Assembly (NCBI RefSeq): GCF_008121495.1
Contig: NZ_CP043051.1
Span: forward strand, 1,746,001 to 1,810,000
Direction: 5' to 3'
Source: Mediterraneibacter gnavus ATCC 29149
Lineage (GTDB): Bacteria > Bacillota > Clostridia > Lachnospirales > Lachnospiraceae
DNA: 64,000 nt
The notes below the pieces were generated by a model. That model saw only the letters and a program-made list of their open reading frames with translations, was not told the origin of the DNA and did not search any database. Positions 34,666-42,470 of this stretch are shown here, piece after piece. Numbering within the stretch: position 1 is the stretch's first letter; each line of letters starts with the position of its first letter. The translations under genes and the position numbers were made by a program.

Positions 34666-36630
34666 ATGTACTGGAAGTTAGCAATTCAAAATATTCGCAG
34701 AAGCCTGCGGGATTATATCATTTACTTTGTGACGCTTACCTTGACTGCGGCATTGATGTACTCATTTTTGGCATTGGGCTTTTCATCAGATGTTCTTGCT
34801 ATGGCAGAAAATATGTCGATGCTGACTACTGGAATTCTGCTTATGTCAGCTCTGGTTGCTTTTATGTCCTCGTTTGTGATCGGTTATGCGATCCGCTTTA
34901 TGCTGGGACGACGGAAAAAGGAGTTTGCAACCTACGAATTGATTGGCATGGAATCAAAGACAGTACGGAATTTGTTCCTTGCTGAAAACAGTATCATCGG
35001 CACTGGGGCCTTTCTGCTTGGTTCTTTGGTTGGCACAGGGCTTTCCGGTTTGCTGAATCAGGTGGTAAAAAATATCTTTGAGGTGCCGCATACCTATCAG
35101 GTTTCCTTTTCTCTCCAGGCATGGGCAGTAACATTTTTGTTTTTTGCCTTGATGTATGGTTTTGGGATGCTCCGAGCAGCAAAGATTATCCGGCATCAGA
35201 AAGTAATCGATCTGCTGTATGATAACCGCAAGAATGAAGAATACCGTTTCAAATCATTCCGCCATAGTCTTTTGGTAGTATTGCTCTCAATCGCTGCAAT
35301 GGTTGCAGGCGTGATTTTGCTTGGGCGGATGCTTCAGACACAAACCAATGAAGCATTTTTGTACCTTGGCGGAGCCTGCCTGCTCATTCTGGTGGGTGTT
35401 TACGAGCTGCATCGCCAGATTCCGCTTTTGCTGCACCGATTTGCAAAACAAAATCTGCGCCATAAGTACAAAGAAGAAAATCTGTTCTTCCTGGGGCAGA
35501 TTGGGCGGCGCATCCATTCTGCTGGCCGGACAATGGCTGTGGTGGCGATTCTTTTAACCATATCCCTGGCAACCATGTTTGTGGGGCTTACAATGGGAGC
35601 AGGCTACAAAGCCAACATGAAAGCCTATTATCCCTATGATGCAGGCGTGGCGATTGATGCACCTTTAGAAAAATCCAACATGGATTCCATCGTTTCCTTT
35701 ACAGAGGAGCATTGTGGAGTCGAGGATTCTGTGAGCTATTATCTGTATGCGGTTCCTGAAAAACCGATTGAAGCCTTGTCCTTGTCCGACTATAACCATC
35801 TGCGTGAAATCCTGGGGCTTTCTCCTGTTGTCATGGGCAACAACGAATTTTTGGTTCATTGTGATACATGGAACTATATGGACGGAATCCGGCAGGGCTT
35901 GAAGCAGCAGCCGGAGATCACATTAAATGGTCGAACCTTGACTATTGCAGAGACACCAATCCTGACGGAGCCGATGGAGCAGTATCAAATGGCCGGAACG
36001 AAGGGATATGTACTTGTTCTGCCGGATGAAGCAACTTCACAATTAGTCGGAGAAAAAATCCGTCTGGCGATGAAACTGGAAGATGGCGGATACCCGGAAT
36101 TGAAAAGCGACTTGAAGCAATTCCTGAACAGTGGGAAATGGCAGCCGGAATTGCAGTCCGGTCAACAGCTCCCGGAAAAAGTAACGATGGGTGTTACAGT
36201 AAAGGCGTGGGGTGTTGCCAATTCGCTGACTGGATTTACAGCTATTTCGTTCTGCGGATTGTATTTAAGCATTATTTTTATCATCCTATCCTGCTCGGTT
36301 CTTGCATTTGAGCAGCTTTCTGCCATAGACAAAAACCAGAAGAATTATGCAGTCATTGACCGTTTGGGTGTACCGGGCCACAGGCAGGCTTCCCTGATTC
36401 GCAGGGAACTGTCCACAGTCTTTTTGATCCCACTGCTATTCCCTCTTTTGCTGACGATTTTGCTGATAGCAGGGGCACAGTTCTTTTTCGGAGAGGCAAT
36501 CTTGCAGCAGGGACTTGTACCTCTTTATGGTCTGGTGACGATTCTGCTATTCTGTGCAATCTACCTGACCTATTTTGGTGCAACAATGTTCTTATTCAAA
36601 CGGGTTATTCTTCGACCGGAAATGAGATAA
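34666..36630 (+). CDS. BceB-like permease, second
   Basis: 654 aa, opening MYWKLAIQNIRRSLRDYII. It has the same layout as its neighbour with about ten helices and an extracytoplasmic domain near 325-520. Of the close starts GTG 34660, ATG 34663 and ATG 34666, the last best fits GAGGGGGT. A typical Bce exporter has one permease; two in tandem with a single ATPase suggests a heterodimer or two specificities. Confidence 0.88.
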   Translation: MYWKLAIQNIRRSLRDYIIYFVTLTLTAALMYSFLALGFSSDVLAMAENMSMLTTGILLMSALVAFMSSFVIGYAIRFMLGRRKKEFATYELIGMESKTVRNLFLAENSIIGTGAFLLGSLVGTGLSGLLNQVVKNIFEVPHTYQVSFSLQAWAVTFLFFALMYGFGMLRAAKIIRHQKVIDLLYDNRKNEEYRFKSFRHSLLVVLLSIAAMVAGVILLGRMLQTQTNEAFLYLGGACLLILVGVYELHRQIPLLLHRFAKQNLRHKYKEENLFFLGQIGRRIHSAGRTMAVVAILLTISLATMFVGLTMGAGYKANMKAYYPYDAGVAIDAPLEKSNMDSIVSFTEEHCGVEDSVSYYLYAVPEKPIEALSLSDYNHLREILGLSPVVMGNNEFLVHCDTWNYMDGIRQGLKQQPEITLNGRTLTIAETPILTEPMEQYQMAGTKGYVLVLPDEATSQLVGEKIRLAMKLEDGGYPELKSDLKQFLNSGKWQPELQSGQQLPEKVTMGVTVKAWGVANSLTGFTAISFCGLYLSIIFIILSCSVLAFEQLSAIDKNQKNYAVIDRLGVPGHRQASLIRRELSTVFLIPLLFPLLLTILLIAGAQFFFGEAILQQGLVPLYGLVTILLFCAIYLTYFGATMFLFKRVILRPEMR

Positions 36631-36690
36631 AAATTGAATTGCTACAAAAATGAAGCAATTCAGCCTGTTTTCTTGCTGAAAAAGAAAGCG

Positions 36691-36725
36691 ATTAGGAGAT
36701 TTCTGCAACATTTGGTTTTTATCAT
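36691..36725 (+). promoter_or_regulatory. Phased-repeat promoter, copy F (no obvious gene)
   Basis: AGATTT at 36697, ACATTT at 36708, 6-bp gap, -10 box TATCAT (36720-36725). It fits the other five copies exactly but faces a short stretch that ends in a terminator. Confidence 0.65.
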
Positions 36726-36731
36726 AGAATT

Positions 36732-36866
36732 AAAAGTAAGATAGAAAATGTGATTAAATCTGCCGAACGATGGCAAAAGAAAAAAAGCCGTCGTACAGCA
36801 GACATATTTCTATGCACCTATGAAGTGGCGGCTTTGAGAAATCAGAGCCGCCGTTTCTTTTTGTTT
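36732..36866 (+). ncRNA. Candidate small RNA or leader transcript
   Basis: Transcription from copy F would start near 36732 and end at the hairpin 36827-36852 plus its T tract, giving about 130 nt. The only frame is a 17-codon one (36770-36823, beginning MAKEKKPSYS) without a ribosome site. The product could be a small RNA, a leader or a scar of a lost gene. Inferred from promoter and terminator only. Confidence 0.35.
36827..36866 (+). terminator. Intrinsic terminator closing the cargo region
   Basis: Stem GGCGGCTTTGA with TCAGAGCCGCC around a short A-rich loop, then TTTCTTTTTGTTTTT. Confidence 0.9.
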
Positions 36867-36893
36867 TTCCAACGATGCTCATGCGATTAAGAG

Positions 36894-36917
36894 GGCGGTA
36901 CACAGGAGGATACCGCC
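36894..36917 (+). promoter_or_regulatory. Hairpin holding a ribosome site in its loop
   Basis: GGCGGTA and TACCGCC form a perfect 7-bp stem. The 10-base loop contains AGGAGGA and the stem ends exactly at the ATG at 36918. Confidence 0.6.
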
Positions 36918-37025
36918 ATGGCAATTATCGTCATTCATAGCACCCATGAGCTTCATCAATTAAAAAAAGTCTTGTCCCTCCTCCGGGGAGGTATGACTAT
37001 CAATCAGTATTATCATTCCATCTAA
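36918..37025 (+). CDS. Small ICE protein, 35 aa
   Basis: It starts at ATG 36918 behind AGGAGGA and begins MAIIVIHSTHELHQLKK. A short helix-rich basic protein with no recognised family. The strong ribosome site supports translation. It lies between the cargo and the sigma-like gene, where ICEs of this family carry small regulatory proteins. A frame also runs on the opposite strand (37154 to 36960) but lacks a ribosome site. Confidence 0.5.
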   Translation: MAIIVIHSTHELHQLKKVLSLLRGGMTINQYYHSI

Positions 37026-37190
37026 ATCAGCAAAATAGTAGGTATTTTTGTTGCGCCAGTTTCCAATTGTGGGGAGCTGGCGCTTTTTGGTATCGGTTTT
37101 TCGGGAAAGCCCCCGAAGTATGTCGCTGCCGATCACCACCTCCATTCGATTCACTCGCTAATCGCCCATGAATCGAAATGGAGGTACATA

Positions 37191-37616
37191 ATGAAGAAAG
37201 TCAATCTTAGGGAGTTGTATCCTGATATATACAAAACGGATGTTTTTATAGAAGTAAGCAGTGAAGTACAAGAAGTATTCCTGACAGATAAGCGAGCAGA
37301 AGCTGCACGCCAGCGCCAGATGTATAACTACAAAGCGTACTATTCTCTGGACTGTGATAATGGTATAGAGAAACAGGTAGTGTATCAGCCGCCGACGCCA
37401 GAAATGCTCATGGAGGAAAAGCAGCTTCGAGAACAGCTCTATTCTGCGGTGATGGCCTTACCGGAGAAGCAGGCAAAGAGGATTTATGCTCGGTTTTATC
37501 TGGGTATGACAGTTAAAGAAATTGCCAAGACAGAAGGCGTTGATCTCAGTAGAGTGTATGACAGCATCCAACGCGGTTTGAAATGGCTGGCTAAAAATTT
37601 GAAAAAGTTTGATTAG
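37191..37616 (+). CDS. Sigma-70-like ICE regulator (Tn916 Orf7 type)
   Basis: 141 aa. The C-terminal half is a sigma region-4 helix-turn-helix: LYSAVMALPEKQAKRIYARF then MTVKEIAKTEGVDLSRVYDS. The N-terminal part lacks region 2, as in ICE-borne sigma-like regulators that control excision and transfer genes. GGAGGT precedes ATG 37191. Confidence 0.85.
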   Translation: MKKVNLRELYPDIYKTDVFIEVSSEVQEVFLTDKRAEAARQRQMYNYKAYYSLDCDNGIEKQVVYQPPTPEMLMEEKQLREQLYSAVMALPEKQAKRIYARFYLGMTVKEIAKTEGVDLSRVYDSIQRGLKWLAKNLKKFD

Positions 37617-38154
37617 CATAGCGAAAATCTTGCTCTTTTTTTCATTACTATTAGAAGGACAAGTTTTCCCCCTTCAACAGCACTTTGACAATTTCATAGA
37701 CAGCATAACAGGTACATAACCCGTGTACGAGCGAGTGTGGAACGCCGCGAAGATGGAGCAGCCCAGGGAGGTGATGAACAGAGCTGTTTCGGAGCGATCT
37801 ACGATTTCACAAAACGGATGGTGGCAGATCCGGCGCGAGGACTGCACGGGGGCTTAAAGATACTTCCTCACGGCCTCCTAAAGACTTGGGGGGAACCCTG
37901 CGGCGCACGAGTAAAACGACGCTGCGGAGTTATGACAACCGCGCCAGCGGAGACCTGCTATGTTCCCATCGTCAGGGTTGCGTGGCAAATGTGACGAGAA
38001 TTAAGTCATATTAAAATAGGAAGCGACTGCTCTTTTGGGTGGCCGCTTTCTATTCAAAATCAGATACCATGCGCTGGCAGTTTCGGCTGCCAGCGTATTC
38101 ATGTGATTTTGAAAGCACGATGATAACCTTGACAGATTGGAGGGAATATAGTCT
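37617..38154 (+). other. Long intergenic block with GC-rich, possibly structured RNA
   Basis: 538 bp without a convincing gene. From about 37720 to 37990 it becomes markedly GC-rich and contains complementary segments: AACCCTG near 37894 with CAGGGTT near 37972, and GGCGCG near 37832 with CGCGCC near 37939. An 85-codon open frame (37737-37994) lacks a ribosome site. The position, just before the excisionase, suggests a regulatory RNA or a recombination-related region. Confidence 0.4.
38072..38095 (+). terminator. Strong hairpin before the excisionase gene
   Basis: CGCTGGCAG pairs perfectly with CTGCCAGCG around TTTCGG. The T tract is poor, so it may pause rather than terminate transcription. 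Confidence 0.55.
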
Positions 38155-38385
38155 ATGGAAAAGCTCATTACACGAAAAGAAGCTGCTGAAATCTTAGGAA
38201 TCAGCATCGCAACGCTGGATGCTGCCCGTAACAACGGCTTGATCTCTTATGTGCAGTATGTTCAGAATGGCTGTGTGTATTTTACTGCGGCAGGTCTCCA
38301 GGAGTATATCGCAAAATGCACGCACAGAGCAAAACCAGTTGAGAGAAGCACAACTTACCGTAAACCTCGAAGTGGAAGATCGTGA
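38155..38385 (+). CDS. xis: Excisionase-like helix-turn-helix protein
   Basis: 76 aa with a MerR/excisionase-type motif, LITRKEAAEILGISIATLDA, followed by a wing and a basic tail. Small basic proteins of this kind beside tyrosine integrases steer recombination toward excision. TTGGAGGG precedes the ATG. It lies 84 bp upstream of integrase 1. Confidence 0.85.
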   Translation: MEKLITRKEAAEILGISIATLDAARNNGLISYVQYVQNGCVYFTAAGLQEYIAKCTHRAKPVERSTTYRKPRSGRS

Positions 38386-38469
38386 GCCGGTCCGTATCCT
38401 TGATGGAATCAGAGAGGTCTGATAAAACAAAGGTACAGCGCTGGAGATTATTCTTAGGAGGTGGAGGAA

Positions 38470-39687
38470 TTGGCAAATAGAAAAATAATACTTCCTCAAT
38501 ATGGCACAGTCATGAAAAGAGGTGTCCTATATTATAGGACCAGAATCAAAGATGCGAATGGAAAGCTCGTAGCTCTCTACGCAAAAACACCTGAAGAACT
38601 ATATAACAAAGAAACGCTTGCATTGGAACAGATTGAGAATGCCACTTTTCATCGGAAAACGCCCACAGTTGCAGAGTATTGTGAAAAGTGGCTGCTGATG
38701 CAGTCGGTTCATGTACGAGCTACTACTTTGACGGATTACACCTCAAAGGTCAGGCGGCATATTATAGCGGAATTGGGAGATAAACGGATGGGAGAGGTTA
38801 GCCTGGATGATATTCAGCTTGCCCTTGTTCCGGTTTCCAAGAAATCCGCATCGGTTTATAAATCTGTGGTGATCCTTTACAAGTCTATCTTTCGAGCAGC
38901 GATGGAAAGCAGGATCATTGACCATAACCCAACGATTTATCTGACAACAAAAGGTGGCGGTGTTCCTCAAGAGGAGCGTCAGGCTTTGACAGATGAACAG
39001 GCAGAGCGCCTTTTGGATGCTATCCGAGATTTGCCGCCTTATGTCTTTGTCATGATTGGTTTATATGCAGGGCTGCGCCGGGAAGAAATTCTTGCTCTGC
39101 AATGGGATTCAGTATATCTGGATACGGATACTCCATATCTGACGGTAAGGCGGGCATGGCACACAGAACACAACAGACCGGTGATCTCAGATGAATTGAA
39201 AACCAAGGCTGCGGAGAGAAATATCCCCCTTCCTGTTTGTTTGGCTGAATGCTTGAAATCAGCAAAGGAAGCCTCGACTTCGGAGTATGTAGTTTCAAAC
39301 CGGGATGGCGATCCATTGTCCTATACGCAGTTTAAGCGGCTGTGGCAGTATATTGTTACGAGAACGGTCAAGGAACGGAGCTATTACCGGTATGAAGATG
39401 GAAAAAGAGTAAAGCATACTGTCACACCTGTCTTGGGAGAAAAGGCTGCTCATAACGGAAAAGTGGTTTACAGTCTGGACTTTGAGGTAACACCCCATCA
39501 GCTGCGGCATACTTACATCACCAATCTTATTCATGCGTCGGTAGATCCCAAAACGGTTCAATACCTGGCAGGCCATGAAAGCAGCAAGATTACCATGGAC
39601 ATCTATGCAAAGGTTAAGTATAACAGGCCGGATGAACTGGTCAGATCAATGAGTTGCGCGTTTGCAAGCTGGGACACAGCACAGTAA
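38470..39687 (+). CDS. int: Tyrosine recombinase / integrase 1
   Basis: 405 aa. N-terminal arm-binding region, core-binding SAM-like domain (about 60-160), and a catalytic domain with Arg in GLRREEI, HQLRH in TPHQLRHTYITN, His in LAGHES and the nucleophile Tyr in TMDIYAKV. TTG 38470 follows AGGAGGT at 8 bp and gives MANRKIILPQYG, matching the start of integrase 2. All catalytic residues are intact. Confidence 0.92.
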   Translation: MANRKIILPQYGTVMKRGVLYYRTRIKDANGKLVALYAKTPEELYNKETLALEQIENATFHRKTPTVAEYCEKWLLMQSVHVRATTLTDYTSKVRRHIIAELGDKRMGEVSLDDIQLALVPVSKKSASVYKSVVILYKSIFRAAMESRIIDHNPTIYLTTKGGGVPQEERQALTDEQAERLLDAIRDLPPYVFVMIGLYAGLRREEILALQWDSVYLDTDTPYLTVRRAWHTEHNRPVISDELKTKAAERNIPLPVCLAECLKSAKEASTSEYVVSNRDGDPLSYTQFKRLWQYIVTRTVKERSYYRYEDGKRVKHTVTPVLGEKAAHNGKVVYSLDFEVTPHQLRHTYITNLIHASVDPKTVQYLAGHESSKITMDIYAKVKYNRPDELVRSMSCAFASWDTAQ

Positions 39688-39710
39688 TAATAAAATAGGA
39701 AGTAAAGCAG

Positions 39711-39742
39711 GAGCGAGGCAAGGATGTCTCGCTCTTTGTTTT
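39711..39742 (+). terminator. Terminator between the two integrases
   Basis: GAGCGAG pairs with CTCGCTC and is followed by TTTGTTTT. Confidence 0.85.
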
Positions 39743-39835
39743 ACATCAGCCGTATCTTTGATTAAATCGAGGCTTTCTGATAAAAAGAGAGTGTAGATAC
39801 GGAGACTACACATTATCAAGAAAGGACGATCAAAG

Positions 39836-41041
39836 ATGGCAAAAAAGAAAACACAGATCCCGAAGTATGGGACCATTACATTGAAAGGAATCCAGTATTA
39901 CAGAACCAGGATTACGGATGCAGATGGCAAAGAATTGAGTTTGTATGCTGCTACTTGTGAAGAATTGTATGAGAAGCAGTTAGAGGCCCGGAAGCAGGTG
40001 GAAGAAATTATCTTTCACCGGCAGCACCCGACAGTAGCCGAGTATGGAGAGAAGTGGCTGCTGATGCAGTCGGCAAAGGTGTCTGCGTCTACACTCAGAG
40101 GTTATACGAGGGATATGACAAACTATATCATAAAACCTCTGGGAGAGATGTATATGGAAGAAGTGACCGCTGACGATATTCGGCTGGCGCTTGTTCCATT
40201 GTCAAAGAAATCGGAAGGCTTATACAATAAGGTCAATATGCTGCTCAAGTGCATTTTTTATACGGCAGAGAGAAACCAACTCCTTGAACACAACCCCTGT
40301 GCAGGAATATCCGGTAAAGGTGGAAAACCAACAAAAAAGAAGGAGGCATTGACAGATCAGCAGGTAGCCGTGCTTCTGGATACCGTCAAGGGACTGCCTC
40401 CATATTTGTTTATTATGCTCGGTTTGTATTCCGGTCTGCGCAGGGAAGAAATTCTTGCACTGCAATGGGATTGTGTATTTCTGGACGAGGATACACCTTA
40501 TCTATCGGTGAGGCGGGCATGGCGTACAGAGCATAACAGACCCGTGATTTCTACGGTGCTAAAAACTCCGGCGGCAAAAAGGGATATTCCGATACCAAAG
40601 TGTTTGGTAGAGTGTCTGAGAGAAGCGAAAGAAAACTCCATATCAGATTATGTGATTGCAGATAGCAAAGGGGAACCGCTGGCTGCTTCGCAGTTTCAAA
40701 GAGTGTGGCAGTATGTAGTTGTCCGCTCTACTAAGCCCCGGAACTATTATAAGTATGTAAATGGGGAGAGTATCAAATATACGGTTACTCCAACGCTGGG
40801 CATGACCCAAAAGAATCAACCCAAAATCAAATATACGCTGGACTTCGATGTGACGCCCCATCAGCTGCGGCACACTTACATCACCAATCTTCTTTACGCG
40901 GGTGTCGATCCAAAGACAGTACAATACCTTGCCGGACATGAAAACAGCAAAACAACTATGGACATCTACGCAAAGGTAAAGTACAATAAACCTGAAGAAC
41001 TTTTTGATGTAGTGAATCAGGCGTTTATACAGGATAAATAA
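39836..41041 (+). CDS. Tyrosine recombinase / integrase 2
   Basis: 401 aa. It is a clear paralogue of integrase 1 (long shared stretches such as GLRREEILALQWD and TPHQLRHTYITNL) and has the complete Arg-His-Arg-His-Tyr set. It has its own ribosome site (GAAAGGACG) and is separated from integrase 1 by a terminator, so it is expressed independently. It could be the integrase of this ICE while integrase 1 belongs to a nested or earlier element, or both could act together. Confidence 0.9.
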   Translation: MAKKKTQIPKYGTITLKGIQYYRTRITDADGKELSLYAATCEELYEKQLEARKQVEEIIFHRQHPTVAEYGEKWLLMQSAKVSASTLRGYTRDMTNYIIKPLGEMYMEEVTADDIRLALVPLSKKSEGLYNKVNMLLKCIFYTAERNQLLEHNPCAGISGKGGKPTKKKEALTDQQVAVLLDTVKGLPPYLFIMLGLYSGLRREEILALQWDCVFLDEDTPYLSVRRAWRTEHNRPVISTVLKTPAAKRDIPIPKCLVECLREAKENSISDYVIADSKGEPLAASQFQRVWQYVVVRSTKPRNYYKYVNGESIKYTVTPTLGMTQKNQPKIKYTLDFDVTPHQLRHTYITNLLYAGVDPKTVQYLAGHENSKTTMDIYAKVKYNKPEELFDVVNQAFIQDK

Positions 41042-41051
41042 TATATTTGAA

Positions 41052-41066
41052 ATGCCAGTTTGGCAT
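41052..41066. repeat. Short inverted repeat near the ICE right end
   Basis: ATGCCA and TGGCAT flank GTT. It may be a weak terminator or part of a recombination site; no T tract follows directly. Confidence 0.35.
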
Positions 41067-41126
41067 ATCAAGTTTTAAACAGGAATTGTCGCACACAGTA
41101 TTCTGATACGGATATGAGGGATGGAT

Positions 41127-42194
41127 ATGGATAAATTAGTAGAAGTGGATGCTCAATATAGAGAGTGGATTTCCGAAGTGAGTAAACGCTTTCATCAAAG
41201 CCAGATTAAGGCTGCGGTGAAAGTGAATGATGAGATGCTTAGATTTTACTGGCAGTTAGGAAAAGAACTTCATGATAGAAAAGATAAGTTCTCTTATGGA
41301 CAGAGTTTTTACAAAACAATCAGTCGTGATCTGCGTAGAGAACTGCCGGATGTAAAGTCATTTTCGGAGACAAACTTACGATATATGCAGAAATTTGCAG
41401 AACTATATAGCGAAGTTTCAAATCTTCCCCAACTTGGGGAAGATTTCAGAAGCGAAGAAATTGAGCCGCTTTTTGCAATTCCGTGGGGACATCATAAGAT
41501 TATTATTGATAAGTGCAATGGAAATCCGAAAAAAGCATTGTTCTTTGTAAATCAAGTGATTCAAAATAATTGGTCGCGCGCAGTATTGCTGAATTTTTTA
41601 GATACCGATCTTTATGAGCGGCAGGGAAAGGCAATCACAAATTTTAATTTGACACTTCCGGCCATGCAGAGCGATTTGGCACAGGAGATCACAAAAGATC
41701 CATATAAGTTTGATTTCATTACCTTGACCCAAAGCTATAACGAAAAGGAACTGAAGGATGCACTGATGGATAATATTCAGAAGTTTCTTTTGGAACTGGG
41801 TAATGGATTTGCTTTTGTGGGACGGGAATATCGAATTGAAATTGGCTCGACAGAGAACTTCATTGATATGTTGTTTTACCATATTCACCTACATTGCTAT
41901 GTAGTAGTTGAGGTAAAGGTCACGGAATTTGAATCATCTTATGCTGGCCAGCTGGGAACCTATGTAGTGGCGGTTAATCATCAGTTAAAAACAGAGAAAG
42001 ATGAACCGACACTTGGCTTGTTAGTGTGTAAATCCAAGGATGATATAAAAGCACAGTACGCACTGGAAGCAAGCAGTCAGCCTCTGGGTGTGTCAGCATA
42101 TGAATTGTCAAAACTGATACCGGAGAATTTTAAAGGTTCGCTGCCTTCGATTGATGAGATAGAAAGTGAACTGCGGAAAGATACGGAAGGCTGA
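41127..42194 (+). CDS. YhcG-type PDDEXK nuclease (DUF1016)
   Basis: 355 aa, apparently intact. The N-terminal DUF1016 domain (about 10-150) includes LRFYWQLGKELHDR and NLRYMQKFAELYS. The C-terminal PDDEXK nuclease (about 190-340) has FIDMLFYHIHLHCYVVVEVK, with Asp and Glu-x-Lys in the right places. ATG 41127 suits the GAGGG site better than 41121. YhcG proteins occur in restriction-linked and mobile-element settings and are thought to cut or repair DNA; the exact role is open. No restriction partner is seen. Confidence 0.88.
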   Translation: MDKLVEVDAQYREWISEVSKRFHQSQIKAAVKVNDEMLRFYWQLGKELHDRKDKFSYGQSFYKTISRDLRRELPDVKSFSETNLRYMQKFAELYSEVSNLPQLGEDFRSEEIEPLFAIPWGHHKIIIDKCNGNPKKALFFVNQVIQNNWSRAVLLNFLDTDLYERQGKAITNFNLTLPAMQSDLAQEITKDPYKFDFITLTQSYNEKELKDALMDNIQKFLLELGNGFAFVGREYRIEIGSTENFIDMLFYHIHLHCYVVVEVKVTEFESSYAGQLGTYVVAVNHQLKTEKDEPTLGLLVCKSKDDIKAQYALEASSQPLGVSAYELSKLIPENFKGSLPSIDEIESELRKDTEG

Positions 42195-42470
42195 CAATAA
42201 AAGTGCCTGGCTATTCATAAAGAATCGGGACAATTTTTGTGGTTCGCATACCGGATAACCGAGAAGCAGAAAGCCGGAAAAGCCCGGAATATCAAGGAAA
42301 AACAGCTCAAAAACTCGCGCAATACGGTCTCAAAGCAGCTCGTAGAGCACCACAGTTCTCAAAACGTTAATTATACGTTTCGGAACGTACAATTTCAAAA
42401 AAGATTTTTCGACTCCTCAGGACTTCGGTCTTGGGGAGTTTTTGATGTGAATTTGTGTCAGCATTGATGA
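42195..42470. other. Intergenic stretch, no convincing gene
   Basis: About 276 bp of mixed composition. A 76-codon open frame (42237-42467) has no ribosome site and no recognisable domain. The only clear element is the terminator at 42412-42443. Confidence 0.4.
42412..42443 (+). terminator. Intrinsic terminator
   Basis: ACTCCTCAGGAC pairs with GTCTTGGGGAGT (with G-U pairs) around TTCG, followed by TTTT. Confidence 0.8.

Larger units (their letters stand above)
1..41066. mobile_element. Right-hand part of a Tn1549-type integrative conjugative element
   Basis: The stretch carries ICE hallmarks in order: giant methylase/helicase, DUF3848/DUF3849 protein, MobC, CD1845-type small membrane protein, MOBP relaxase, cargo, sigma-like regulator, excisionase and tyrosine integrases at the right end. 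The left end, with the type IV secretion genes, lies outside the window. The right boundary is an estimate: integrase 2 stops at 41041 and a short inverted repeat (ATGCCA/TGGCAT, 41052-41066) follows. I could not identify attL/attR because the left junction is not present. Confidence 0.75.

Noticed and set aside
36960..37154. 64-codon minus-strand frame
   Set aside because: No ribosome site, and it overlaps the plus-strand 35-aa gene that has a strong one.
37737..37994. 85-codon frame in the GC-rich block
   Set aside because: No ribosome site and no domain; the region looks more like structured RNA. Kept only as part of the intergenic entry.
41042..41126. ICE attachment site at the right end
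   Set aside because: Without the left junction no direct repeat can be matched, so no att site is called.
42237..42467. 76-codon frame between the YhcG and HipA-like genes
   Set aside because: No ribosome site, crosses a strong terminator hairpin, and has no recognisable domain.
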